NCBI GenBank assembly: GCA_030447925.1
Contig: JAUJNX010000001.1
Location: forward strand, 272,037 to 336,036
DNA length: 64,000 nt
Source of the DNA: Egibacteraceae bacterium
GTDB lineage: Bacteria; Actinomycetota; Nitriliruptoria; Euzebyales; Egibacteraceae
Reading direction: 5' to 3'
Made by a program: the position numbers and the translations under genes. Below, in pieces: positions 8,381-17,022 of this stretch. The notes beneath the pieces were generated by a model. It saw only the letters and a list, made by a program, of their open reading frames with translations, was not told the origin of the DNA and ran no database searches. Within the stretch, counting starts at the first letter, position 1. Each line of letters begins with the position of its first letter.

Positions 8381-11300
8381 GGGCGGCCCCCTGCGCGACC
8401 GGCTGGCTGGCCCGCTCGAAGCCCTCGGTGATCCACACACCCGTCCAGAAGTCGGGTTCGGACGGCAGCAGGAGCTCCACCAGCGTGGGCCCCCCGTGCT
8501 CCGCGGCGGCGCGCAGGGCGCGGGTGAGCGTGTCGAGCTGCATGGCGGTCCGGTCCCGGTCGAGCCACGAGCAGAGATCGACCCGCCAGCTCTGGACCCC
8601 CAACGCGGTCGCGATGTCGGTGTAGTTCATCCCGCCCGCGTTGTCGAGGTAGACGTTCGTCCCGCCGTCCAGCCACCCGGACGGCCGCGACTGCTTGCGC
8701 AGCGACACGCTGCCGCCGTTGTTGCACACCAGGAACGTCACCGGGGCGCCCTCCTGCACCGCTGCGACGAGCCCCTGCATGCTGTTCGTGAAGCCCTGGT
8801 CGCCCAGCGAGCAGAGCACCTTGACCGACGGCTCCCCCAGCGCGAGACCGGTGGCGACGGTGATGCCGCCGCCGACGAAGCCGCCGTGGTCGCCGAAGAC
8901 CCGCATGCCGGGGGGCAGCACGTCGTACTCCTCCGCCAGCAGGCCGCCGAACATCTGGCTGTCGTCGACCAGCACGACCGGCTTGGGCGAGCGGGTCGCT
9001 ACGTCCCCGATGGCCCGCGCCACGCCGGTGCGGATCACGGCGGCCGCCGCCGGCACCTCCGGTCCCCGCGGCCGGTCCCGCTCCGGCACGTCGTACCAGC
9101 GCTCCCGCGCCCGGCCGTCGTCGCGGCCGCCCGCCAGGTCGGTCAGCGCCGTCACGACGTCGCCGTCGACCAGCACGTCGTCGGCCCCCAGGTAGCCGTT
9201 CTTGCGGACCGCCTCCGGGTTGGACGTCAACGCCACCTTGCGGCACGGGGGCAGGGTCCCGATGACGCGCGGGTACATGTTGCGGTCCTCCACCGTCACG
9301 AGGAGGTCGGCGGCGTCCAGCAGCGCCTGGTGGGCCGGGTCGCCTGGGTCGTACCAGCCGAGGAACCCCGGCACCTCGTCGTCCGTGAGCCGCTCGAACA
9401 GCATGGGCCCGCGCCGGTACTTGAGCTGGAGCACCGGCGCACCGGTCCGGGCGCAGAAGGCGGCGAGCGCGGGGCGGACGCCTTCGTGGACCAGCGCGTA
9501 GTCGTCGACCAGGACCACCGGGCGCTCGGCGCGGTGGACCAGCGCCCGCGCGGCGGCCAGGGCGTCGGCGTCGTGGCGGACCGAGGGCTCGGCGCCGATC
9601 CCGGCGATCGCCGCGAGCGGCACCCACGCGGCCTCGGCCACGTCCTGGGGCAGGCCGAACAGCACCGGCCCGTGCGGCCGCTGGTGGACGTCGCGCAGGG
9701 ACCTCGCGAGCCCCTCCGCGAAGGCCGCGGCCGCCGCGTCGCGGCCGGCGGCGTCGGCGGGCACCGGCCCCGCCTGGTACCACGACTTGGCGAAGTGGCC
9801 CGCGGCGGGGAGCAGGTCCGGCTCGCCGTGCGGCGGCAGGAACGGCGCGGAGCCGGTGGAGGGCATGCCGACGACGGTCAGGACGCCGACCTCGTTGCGC
9901 CGGATGTCCGCCAGCGCCCCCAGCGCGTTGGTCAGGCCGCGCGCCGCGTGGAGGACGGCGACGCCGTTGCCGGGGCGCAGTCGGCTCGCTCCGCCCGCCT
10001 CGAACATGCTCTCGCGGTCCCCGCGGCCGTTGACGAGCAGGTGCAGCCGGGCGAGGGCGTCGCACAGCGCCAACTCGGACGTGCCCGCGTAGGCGAACGC
10101 GATGCCCGCCCGGGCGCGGGCCAGCGCCAGCGCGACCGCCTCCGCCCCGGTCAGCAGGACCTCCTCCCGGGTCGCGAGCGCGTCGTCGACCACATGTTCG
10201 ACGGCGGACGGCGAGGCGCGCAGGACCGCGGCGACGGCCTGCACGAAGGCGTCCCGGCCGCGGTCCTCGATGAGGCCGTAGGTCAGCGCCCGGGGTCCGC
10301 CGCCCGGTCGGGTCAGCAGGGCCTGCACCATCGCGCGTGCGGTCGGGTGCGCCGCGCGAGCGGCCTGGATCTCGGAGGGGTACAGGCCGAAGACGGTGAG
10401 CGGGCCGTCGTCCACCCGGTGGGCCTGGGCCCGGACGCGGACGTCCAGCGCCCCGGCCTCGTCGAGCTCGTCGAAGGCGAGCCCGCCGTCCTGCGCCAGC
10501 GTCACCCGCAGCGTGTAGGTGCCCGGCTGCGAGGGGACGCGCGCCCGCACCGTGACCGCGGTGACGGACTCGGGGGGCAGCGAGCGCGGCAGCGCCGCGT
10601 TGATCGTCTGCGTCGGGACCACCGCCCCGCCGGCGTCGTACCACCGGGGGCCGACGCGGACGGGGTACGGCGGCGCCGGCGTGAGCAGCCCCGGCCCGAC
10701 GTTGCGCACCGTGCACTCGAGCGTCAGCAGGCTCCCCGCCTCCACGCCGTCCTCAACGGGGCGCGCGAGCGCGACGACGGCGCGGCACTCGGCGTCCGAC
10801 AGCGGGTCCCCGATGGCCCACAGCCGGCGCGGTCGCACGCCCAGGCGCTCGAACATCGCCCGCTGCCCCTGCTCGTGCGCCCGAGTGGCGTTCGCACCGA
10901 AGGCCAGCCGCGCCCCGTCGACGAGCGCCACCGGCGCGATCGCGAGCGCGTACACCTCCCGCGCCGGCAGGTCGACCACGCCCGCCAGCGCCCACTCCGC
11001 CCGGTCCACGACCGCGACACCCGCCGTCTCGACGGACGTCGCCGCGTGCCGGTGCGGGCTGAGCCCCACGAACAGGTACCGGTCGGTGACGGCCAGACCG
11101 CGCGGCCAGCCGGGCAGCGCCAGCCGGCGCGTCACCTCCCCCGTCGCCTCCGCGATCTCCACGACATCCCCGGCCGCCGAGTCGCAGACGATCCACGTCC
11201 CGTCCTCGTGGTGGGGGTTGTGCGGGGCGCGCAGCCCGTCGAGCAGCGGCTCGCCGGTCTCGAGGTCCACCACGCGCCCGCTGGCCGGGCGGCCCTCCTC

Positions 11301-11795
11301 GTCCCACCCGCGCCGGCGCAGGAACTCCCCGAAGCCGCAGACGGCGATCCGCTCGCCGTACCGCGCGAGGCTGTTGAGGTGCCAGCTGTCGGCCTCGCCC
11401 GGCGCCCGCCAGCGCGTCACGACCTCCCCGCCGGGCGCGACCCGGTGGACCTCGTTCTGGGTGGTCGCCACGACCAGCACGTCCCCATCGACCGCGAGGA
11501 TGTCGTGGGGCGCCGACACGCCGTCCAGCCGGTGGTAGCGGCGGACCCCCGACGCGTCGTAGACGACGAGCTCGGCGGGGCTGCCGTCGGCGCTCCACAG
11601 GCACCGGTACAGCAGGCCGTCCGCGGCGTGGAGACCGGAGCTCGACACGCGGTCGACGTCCTCGACCACCCTGCCGATGGCGAACAGCCCGCCGCCGATC
11701 GTCTGGTGGGCGTCGAAGCACGACACGACGAGCTGCCGGTCCTCGGGGAGGTGCTCGTCGAGGCTCGTGAGCCTCTGGGTGGACAGATCCGTCAT
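8373..11795 (-). CDS. Three-part fusion: propeller-like domain, Ig-like domain, ThDP-dependent enzyme
   Basis: An 1140-residue protein. Residues 1-345 form a repeat-rich, beta-propeller-like region (SCFDAHQTIGGG, WHLNSLA, PHNPHHEDG, GWPRGLA), reminiscent of the DUF4915/TIGR03032 group. Residues 355-450 look like an Ig-type accessory domain (TVRNVGPG … PSQPGTYTLRVTL). From about 465 to 1125 it is a thiamine-diphosphate enzyme of the acetolactate-synthase class: GDHGGFVGGG near 968, then GDQGF … NNGG as the ThDP/Mg motif. No membrane or export signal is seen. ATG 11795 is chosen because it overlaps the aldolase TGA (TGATG) and has GGAGGGAG upstream. The fusion is unusual; substrate unknown, but the operon points to a phosphorylated or keto sugar. 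Confidence 0.75.
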   Translation of the reverse strand: MTDLSTQRLTSLDEHLPEDRQLVVSCFDAHQTIGGGLFAIGRVVEDVDRVSSSGLHAADGLLYRCLWSADGSPAELVVYDASGVRRYHRLDGVSAPHDILAVDGDVLVVATTQNEVHRVAPGGEVVTRWRAPGEADSWHLNSLARYGERIAVCGFGEFLRRRGWDEEGRPASGRVVDLETGEPLLDGLRAPHNPHHEDGTWIVCDSAAGDVVEIAEATGEVTRRLALPGWPRGLAVTDRYLFVGLSPHRHAATSVETAGVAVVDRAEWALAGVVDLPAREVYALAIAPVALVDGARLAFGANATRAHEQGQRAMFERLGVRPRRLWAIGDPLSDAECRAVVALARPVEDGVEAGSLLTLECTVRNVGPGLLTPAPPYPVRVGPRWYDAGGAVVPTQTINAALPRSLPPESVTAVTVRARVPSQPGTYTLRVTLAQDGGLAFDELDEAGALDVRVRAQAHRVDDGPLTVFGLYPSEIQAARAAHPTARAMVQALLTRPGGGPRALTYGLIEDRGRDAFVQAVAAVLRASPSAVEHVVDDALATREEVLLTGAEAVALALARARAGIAFAYAGTSELALCDALARLHLLVNGRGDRESMFEAGGASRLRPGNGVAVLHAARGLTNALGALADIRRNEVGVLTVVGMPSTGSAPFLPPHGEPDLLPAAGHFAKSWYQAGPVPADAAGRDAAAAAFAEGLARSLRDVHQRPHGPVLFGLPQDVAEAAWVPLAAIAGIGAEPSVRHDADALAAARALVHRAERPVVLVDDYALVHEGVRPALAAFCARTGAPVLQLKYRRGPMLFERLTDDEVPGFLGWYDPGDPAHQALLDAADLLVTVEDRNMYPRVIGTLPPCRKVALTSNPEAVRKNGYLGADDVLVDGDVVTALTDLAGGRDDGRARERWYDVPERDRPRGPEVPAAAAVIRTGVARAIGDVATRSPKPVVLVDDSQMFGGLLAEEYDVLPPGMRVFGDHGGFVGGGITVATGLALGEPSVKVLCSLGDQGFTNSMQGLVAAVQEGAPVTFLVCNNGGSVSLRKQSRPSGWLDGGTNVYLDNAGGMNYTDIATALGVQSWRVDLCSWLDRDRTAMQLDTLTRALRAAAEHGGPTLVELLLPSEPDFWTGVWITEGFERASQPVAQGAARA

Positions 11796-13621
11796 CAGGC
11801 CGCTCCCTCCGCTGGTTCCTGCCACGACGCGAGCACCGTGGCCCTCCAGGTGTTGCTGGTCGTGACGAAGGCCGCGGCCGCCGCGACCTCGCGTGCCGTC
11901 CCGCCGGCGAGGCCGAGGACCGTCACGCCGTGATGGGCACGGCGGGCCTCCAGCGCGGCCACCTGCGCGGCGAGCTCCTCACGCGTCCAGCCCGCGTTGG
12001 CGAGCACCGCCCAGCCGCCGAGGTGCTGGCGGACCAGGACCGGCAGCGCGGCCGGGACGACACCGCCCCAGCGGGTGAGGTCCACGACCACGTCGAAGCC
12101 GCCGTAGGCGAGGACGGCGCCCGCGACCACCTCGTCGGGCTCGTCGCCGTCGACGGCGACGACCCGGCGCTCGCCGAAGCGCGCGCTCAGCGCGGCGGCC
12201 CCCGCGGCCAGCCGGGGCCCGCCGGTCCCACCGACCGCCACGTGCGCGTCGGCCGCGGCGAGCCGCTCGGCGACGGCGACCGTGCGCTCGTCGTCGGCGC
12301 CGACGACAAGGAGCACCGTGCCGGCGAGAGGGCCGTCGGGGGGGCGGAGCTGCGGCTTGAGTCGGATCAGGGGCCAGTACTCGTCGCCGAACCCCTGCGC
12401 CTCCGTCAGGGACGCGTAGCCGCCCGCCGCGTCCGCCGCCCGGATGACCGCCACGCTCTGACCCAGGTGGTCGGCGCACAGCCGCGCGGCCGACGCGTCC
12501 GCACCGGCGCAGACCGCCCCCAGCCCGGGCATCAGCACCGCGCGGGGCGCCGAGGCCGGCGGGTGCTCCTCCGCGCGCGACGCCACGTGCCGCCGGTAGG
12601 CCTCGACGTACCAGCGGCGATGGGCGGCGACGTCGTCGAGCAGGGCGGCCGCGGGGTCGTCCGCCGACGCCAGGCGGGACACCAGCGGCCGGTACCCGGT
12701 CGTGACGACGTGGTCGGGGCAGCCCGGCCCCCGAGCGGTGAGCTCCGGGCCACGGACCGACGAGGCGAACGCGACCGCCTCCGCCGAGGTGTCGACGTGC
12801 AGGACGGGGCCGCCCCTCCTCCCCTGGGCGACCGCCCCGCGGAGCACGGGCAGGACCTCGACGAGCAGACGGCGGGCCGCGGCGTCCGGGAGCGGCGGGA
12901 CCGCCGTGCCGCCGAGGTCCGGCGGCCGCCGGACGGCCCGCTCGAGCGCCCGGGTGGCGCGCGCCACCGCCTCCAGCGCGTTGCGGTAGCAGCGCTCGCT
13001 GGTGTCGGCCCACGTGAACAGGCCGTGGTTCGCGAGCAGGACGAACCGGCAGGCTGGCTGCCGCGCGACCCGGTCCGCGATCTCCCGGGCGACGCCGACG
13101 TCGAACTGCCGGTAGTCGAACCAGATGGCCTCGTCGCCGAACTCGGCGCGGGCGCGGTCGCGCCCGTCCGGGATCGCCGTCAGGGCGATGACGGCGTCGG
13201 GGTGGCTGTGGTCGACGTGCGCGGCGGGGAGGAACGCGTGGGTGAGGGTCTCGATCCCCGGCCGCCGCTGCTCCCCGGTCAGCCCGCAGGCGATGAGGTG
13301 GTCGACCATCTCCCGCTCGGTCACCGCGCCGCCGTGGCGCAGGAGGCGCAGGTCGTCGAGCCGCAGGGCGGGGAAGTCGGCCGGCGTGGTGGTGGCCCCG
13401 TCGCATCCCCAGGCGCTCATCCACAGCACCTCGGTCAGCGCGCCCCGGTGGTCGACCACCGTGCCCTTCGCCGAGAAGTTGCCGCCGCCCTGCCGCGTGA
13501 GCGCGGGGTCGGCACCGACCAGGTGGGATCGGTGCAGGACCGCGTCGCGGCCCGTCAGGGCCGCCGCCGCGGCGTCCCAGGCGTCGACCGGTGGCCGGAG
13601 CAGTCTCGTCGTCGTCGCCAC
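11795..13621 (-). CDS. Class II aldolase with degenerate C-terminal SDR-like domain
   Basis: A 608-residue protein. The first 390 residues match the class II aldolase/adducin fold as in rhamnulose-1-phosphate aldolase/dehydrogenase fusions: GGNFSAKG near the substrate phosphate site, HVDHSHPDA near 137 providing two metal ligands, and NHGLFTW near 197 the third. The C-terminal ~190 residues align in position with the SDR domain of the bifunctional family but lack its GxxxGxG motif (VVGADDERT instead) and the YxxxK pair, and are short, so dehydrogenase activity is doubtful. GTG start at 13621 with GGGGGG upstream. Aldol cleavage of a keto-sugar phosphate to DHAP plus an aldehyde is the expected reaction. 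Confidence 0.82.
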   Translation of the reverse strand: MATTTRLLRPPVDAWDAAAAALTGRDAVLHRSHLVGADPALTRQGGGNFSAKGTVVDHRGALTEVLWMSAWGCDGATTTPADFPALRLDDLRLLRHGGAVTEREMVDHLIACGLTGEQRRPGIETLTHAFLPAAHVDHSHPDAVIALTAIPDGRDRARAEFGDEAIWFDYRQFDVGVAREIADRVARQPACRFVLLANHGLFTWADTSERCYRNALEAVARATRALERAVRRPPDLGGTAVPPLPDAAARRLLVEVLPVLRGAVAQGRRGGPVLHVDTSAEAVAFASSVRGPELTARGPGCPDHVVTTGYRPLVSRLASADDPAAALLDDVAAHRRWYVEAYRRHVASRAEEHPPASAPRAVLMPGLGAVCAGADASAARLCADHLGQSVAVIRAADAAGGYASLTEAQGFGDEYWPLIRLKPQLRPPDGPLAGTVLLVVGADDERTVAVAERLAAADAHVAVGGTGGPRLAAGAAALSARFGERRVVAVDGDEPDEVVAGAVLAYGGFDVVVDLTRWGGVVPAALPVLVRQHLGGWAVLANAGWTREELAAQVAALEARRAHHGVTVLGLAGGTAREVAAAAAFVTTSNTWRATVLASWQEPAEGAA

Positions 13622-13654
13622 GCGTTCCCCCCGTCTCGCTGCCGTGGGCCGGGC

Positions 13655-14359
13655 TCAACCCGGCGGTGCCGGGGTCGGTGCGGAGAGGAGGAGCCGGCGG
13701 CCCGACCCGACGACCAGCGACGGGGGGGAGGACGCGAGCTCCACCTCACCGAGGTGGCGGACGACGGCCACGGCGCCGGCGTCGAGCATCGTCCGCTCGC
13801 GCTCGGGCGGGGCGAGCGCCACGCACGACGCGCCGGCGCGGACGGCCGAGGTGACACCGCTGAGCGCGTCCTCGAACACGAGGCACCGCGAGATCGGCAC
13901 CCCCAGCCGTTCGGCCGCCAGGAGGTAGCAGCCGGGATCGGGCTTCCCGGCCGTGACGTCCTCCGCGCGGACCTGCACGCGGAAGACGTCGTCGAGGCCG
14001 AGCTGCCGGAGGACGGCGGCGGCCTTCCAGTGCTGCGCCCCCGTGACGAGCGCCAGGGGCATCCCGGCCGCGTGCAGGCCGCGCAGCACCTCGAGGGCCC
14101 CGCGGACGGGCGTGTAGCGCAGGTGCTCGTCGTTGATCCGCAGCCGCCGGTAGACGTCGGGATACCGGTCCGGTGGGATCTGCGGGAACAGCTCGCGGAG
14201 CGTGTGGTCCGCGTGGCGGCCGTAGACGTGGCGGTCGAGGTCCTCGCGGGTGAGGGCCCCGCCGCCCTCCGACCGGGCCAGGTCCTGCCAGAAGCGGGCC
14301 ACCGAGAGCTCGGTGTCCACGACGACGCCGTCCATGTCGAACAGCACTGCTCCGTACAT
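13655..14359 (-). CDS. HAD-superfamily phosphatase / beta-phosphoglucomutase-like
   Basis: A 234-residue soluble hydrolase. FDMDGVVVDTE is HAD motif I with the Asp nucleophile, VTGA supplies motif II (Thr), GKPDPGCYLLAA holds the motif III Lys, and VFEDALSGV is motif IV. A helical cap between motifs I and II puts it in subclass I, the group of beta-phosphoglucomutases and sugar phosphatases. The internal ATG at 14359 is preferred over an upstream start because a GGGGGG site lies before it and HAD proteins start a few residues ahead of motif I. It lies 33 bp from the aldolase and 31 bp from the transaldolase, so a sugar-phosphate substrate within this operon is likely. Confidence 0.9.
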   Translation of the reverse strand: MYGAVLFDMDGVVVDTELSVARFWQDLARSEGGGALTREDLDRHVYGRHADHTLRELFPQIPPDRYPDVYRRLRINDEHLRYTPVRGALEVLRGLHAAGMPLALVTGAQHWKAAAVLRQLGLDDVFRVQVRAEDVTAGKPDPGCYLLAAERLGVPISRCLVFEDALSGVTSAVRAGASCVALAPPERERTMLDAGAVAVVRHLGEVELASSPPSLVVGSGRRLLLSAPTPAPPG

Positions 14360-14390
14360 CACGACCCCCCGGTCGTCATGGCCGCCGCCG

Positions 14391-15056
14391 TCAGCCGGCG
14401 GCGGCGGCCTCCAGCGGTATCGGGTCATCCGCGCGGTACTCGGCGTCGAAGGCCTGCTCGGCCTCCCGGGACGCCGGGTGGTCCACGAGCTGCCGGAGGA
14501 CCGCCAGCGGCGCGGTGACGGCGTCGGCCCCGTCGACGAACGCCGCGACCGCCTGCCCCACGTGCTTGACGGACGCGGCCACGATCCGGGTCCGCCCGCT
14601 GCGCACGCGGGCGAGCTCCGCGATTAGCTGGTCGGTCGTGCGGACGTCCCGAGCGGCGCGGTCCACGTAAGGGATGACCGCGTGGCACCCGAGCGCCTCC
14701 GCCACGAGCATCGCGGCCGGTGACTGAGCGGCGGTGAGCGCGACCCGCGCCCCCCGAGCGGACAGCTCGGCGGCGAGCGCGGCCCCGCGCGTCGTGGCGG
14801 GCAGCTTGAGGATGACGCGCGCGCGGTCCAGCGCCACCGCGGCGAGCGCCTCGCGCTGATCGTCGCCGTAGGCGCCCGTCGGTTGGTAGTAGATCTCGTC
14901 GAAGGTGATCGACCCCAGGACGAGCTCCAGGTGCGCCAGCGGCTGCGCGGTGACTTTGCGCAGGAGCGTGGGGTTCGTCGTCACGCCGCGGACGAAGCCC
15001 AGCTCGACGGCGCCCCGGAGGTCATCGAGGTCGGCGGAGTCCAGGTACAGCGACAC
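14391..15056 (-). CDS. Transaldolase / fructose-6-phosphate aldolase-like protein
   Basis: A 221-residue class I aldolase of the small transaldolase/FSA family. YLDSADLDDL and GVTTNPTLLRK open the TIM barrel, VILKLPAT carries the Schiff-base Lys, ALTAAQS and VIPYVDR follow as in FSA and TalC. The full length agrees with FSA (about 220 residues) rather than with classical transaldolase. GTG start at 15056, only 3 bp after the stop of the exported peptide gene. It would transfer or condense a dihydroxyacetone unit, complementing the class II aldolase two genes on. Confidence 0.9.
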   Translation of the reverse strand: MSLYLDSADLDDLRGAVELGFVRGVTTNPTLLRKVTAQPLAHLELVLGSITFDEIYYQPTGAYGDDQREALAAVALDRARVILKLPATTRGAALAAELSARGARVALTAAQSPAAMLVAEALGCHAVIPYVDRAARDVRTTDQLIAELARVRSGRTRIVAASVKHVGQAVAAFVDGADAVTAPLAVLRQLVDHPASREAEQAFDAEYRADDPIPLEAAAAG

Positions 15057-15059
15057 GGG

Positions 15060-15239
15060 TCAGTCCCAGCCCGTGTCGTACGTGCCGTTGCGGAGCCCGG
15101 CGACGAGTTGCGCCTCCTCCACGGACTCGGCGACCGGGACGACGGCGGTGGTCGCCCGGCTGCCGTGCGCCGACGACCCCGCCCCCCAACCCAGCAGCAG
15201 CAGCAGCGCACCGGCGAGGGCGCGGCGAAGCAAACCCAT
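15060..15239 (-). CDS. Small exported peptide of unknown function
   Basis: A 59-residue product with MGLLRRA, a leucine-rich hydrophobic core (ALLLLLGWG) and a polar remainder, so a signal peptide or a single membrane anchor leaving about 30 mature residues. ATG 15239 is chosen because GGGAG lies six bases upstream; an ATG further up has no such site. It is the first reading frame of the operon and is separated by 3 bp from the transaldolase, so it may act as a leader cistron. I do not recognise a family. Confidence 0.55.
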   Translation of the reverse strand: MGLLRRALAGALLLLLGWGAGSSAHGSRATTAVVPVAESVEEAQLVAGLRNGTYDTGWD

Positions 15240-15397
15240 TGTTTTCTCCCAAGTCATGTTCCGACCAATGAATACCAATTGCTGCGCCGCGATGAGCTTG
15301 CCCTAACAACCGGCGACTCGTCACGAGAAAGGCGGTGTCCTACACTCGCCTGGCCGAAAGCGGACGCAGTCGGCGGGCGCCCGGTGAGGACAGCGAC

Positions 15398-16438
15398 GTG
15401 ACCGAGGCCGGTTGGGACCCTCCCGCGCTCGACGAGGTCGCCCGCGCGGTCTACGCGCGCGTGGTGATGGACGGCGGCGCGGAGCGCGACGGCCTGGTCG
15501 CCCGCGTCGGCCTCCGCCCGGAGGACGTCGACCGCGCCTGCGAGGTGCTCATCGACCTCCGGCTGCTGGTGCCGGGACCGGAGCCCCGGACGCTGCTCCC
15601 GTCGGACCCGGAGGTCGCGGAGGCCGAGCTGACGCTCCCGCTGGAGCAGGACATCCAGCAGCGGCGGCAGGCGGTGGTGCGCACCCAGCGGCAGCTCCAG
15701 GCGATGATCCCCGTCTACCAGAGCAGCCGCCAGCCGGTGCGCCACGACGAGGACATCCGCACGGTCGACGACCCTGCCGAGGTGCGGCGCGAGCTCGTCG
15801 CGGCCAGCCGGGACTGCGCGGAGGAGGCGCTGACCATGCAGCCGGGCGGGATCCGCCGCAGCGGCACGCTGGCCGACGCGATGACGCGCGACCTCGCCAT
15901 GCTCGAGCGCGGGGTGCGCATGCGGATCCTGTACCAGCACACCGCCCGGGCGAGCCTGGCGGTCCGCCGCTACGTGCGGCGGGTGGTGGACGCCGGGGCG
16001 GAGGTGCGCACCACCACCGAGCCGTTCGAGCGCCTCATCATCTTCGACCGGCGGGTCGCCTTCGTCCCCCAGCCCCGGACCGAGGGGCGGACGCCCGGGG
16101 CGGTGATCGTCACCCAACCGGTTCTCGTCGCGTTCCTGCGCCGCGTGCAGGAGAACCACTGGCTCGGCGGCCAGGACTTCGACGCGCAGGAGGTGCACGA
16201 CGAGTACCGCACCGACGACCTCGAGCGGTCGATCCTGCGGCTCATGGCCCTCGGCCTCAAGGACGACGCGGTCGCCCGCCGCCTGGGCATGTCGACGCGG
16301 ACCTGCAGGCGCCACGTCTCGTCGATCCTCGACGAGCTGGGCGCCACCAGCCGCTTCCAGGCGGGGGTGCTCGCGGCCGCGCGCGAGCTGGTGCCGCCCC
16401 CCGAGGAAGCCGACCCAGCCGGGCCGGGCGGCGACTGA
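15398..16438 (+). CDS. TrmB/LuxR-type transcriptional regulator
   Basis: A 346-residue DNA-binding regulator. The first 70 residues resemble a TrmB-like winged helix (ERDGLVARVGLRPEDVDRA), the middle resembles the effector domain often found with it (MRILYQHTARAS, EPFERLIIFDRR), and the last 65 are a LuxR-type helix-turn-helix (ILRLMALGLKDDAVARRLG, TRTCRRHVSSIL). GTG at 15398 is preceded by GGTGAGGAC; a start at 15335 in the same frame would add 21 residues. It is divergent from the sugar operon across about 160 bp and is the obvious candidate to control it, possibly in response to a sugar or sugar phosphate. Confidence 0.85.
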   Translation: MTEAGWDPPALDEVARAVYARVVMDGGAERDGLVARVGLRPEDVDRACEVLIDLRLLVPGPEPRTLLPSDPEVAEAELTLPLEQDIQQRRQAVVRTQRQLQAMIPVYQSSRQPVRHDEDIRTVDDPAEVRRELVAASRDCAEEALTMQPGGIRRSGTLADAMTRDLAMLERGVRMRILYQHTARASLAVRRYVRRVVDAGAEVRTTTEPFERLIIFDRRVAFVPQPRTEGRTPGAVIVTQPVLVAFLRRVQENHWLGGQDFDAQEVHDEYRTDDLERSILRLMALGLKDDAVARRLGMSTRTCRRHVSSILDELGATSRFQAGVLAAARELVPPPEEADPAGPGGD

Positions 16439-16829
16439 GCGGTCCGCCGCCCCGGTGGCGGCGCGGCCGGCGGTCGGCGCGTGGACCGCGCACCGCGAGC
16501 GCGCGGATCCGCGCGTCCTCCGCCACGCCCGCCCCGCCGCGGGCTAGCGACAGGAGGCGGGCGGTGGCGGTCGAGCTGCAGGTTGGGAGCAGCTTCTGGG
16601 AGCGCTGCGCCAACCGTCAGAGGTCGAGGGGCGGGCCACCTACGACGCCGACTCAGGACGTCTGGTCTCGCTGGAGCTGCGGCGCGTCGCGGCCGCGCTC
16701 CAGCTCCCCCTGCACGAGGAGTCCCAGCAGTTCTGGAGGCACCGCTCCGCACAGGAGCTCGCCCCGGCTGCGGTCGGCACCTGCCGCCTCAGATCCTGAG
16801 ATCGACGCCCTCCTGACGGCTCTGCAGGC
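16439..16829 (+). other. Gap with an unrecognised decayed coding stretch
   Basis: No intact gene is seen. A plus-strand frame from about 16602 to 16800 reads protein-like (EGRATYDADSGR, LVSLELRRVAAALQL) and another plus frame ends in LLTALQA with its TGA overlapping the PIN remnant's GTG, as an antitoxin gene would. The two frames would have to be joined by a frameshift to make one product, so this is probably the corpse of the antitoxin partner. Confidence 0.3.
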
Positions 16830-16995
16830 GTGACGCCAGAGGACGTTCCCGACGGCCCGCTGCTTCTCGATACCGACGTGTTCTCTTGGCTGTTGTCTGC
16901 CCGCTACCGGCACGAGGAGTTCCGGGAGCTGGTCGCCGGCCACCAGCTCGTGCTCGCCTTCGCCACCGTAGGCGAGCTCCGGGCCGGCGCCGCCG
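16830..16995 (+). pseudogene. PIN-domain toxin remnant (VapC-like N-terminus)
   Basis: GTG at 16830 begins LLLDTDVFSWLL, the first acidic motif of PIN ribonucleases (DTDVFS), and continues to AFATVGELRAGA, the second acidic position. After about 55 residues the frame turns into Arg/Gly-rich antisense of clpP, so roughly the last two thirds of the domain, including the third and fourth acidic residues, is missing. The GTGA overlap with the preceding frame is the usual antitoxin-toxin coupling. Decayed type II toxin-antitoxin pair. Confidence 0.6.
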
Positions 16996-17022
16996 CTGGC
17001 CCTGGCGGCGCCGGGAGTGAGC

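Noticed and set aside
8346-11933. A plus-strand open frame of about 1195 codons
   Set aside because: Antisense shadow of the ThDP fusion gene; the minus strand has the cofactor motifs and start signals.
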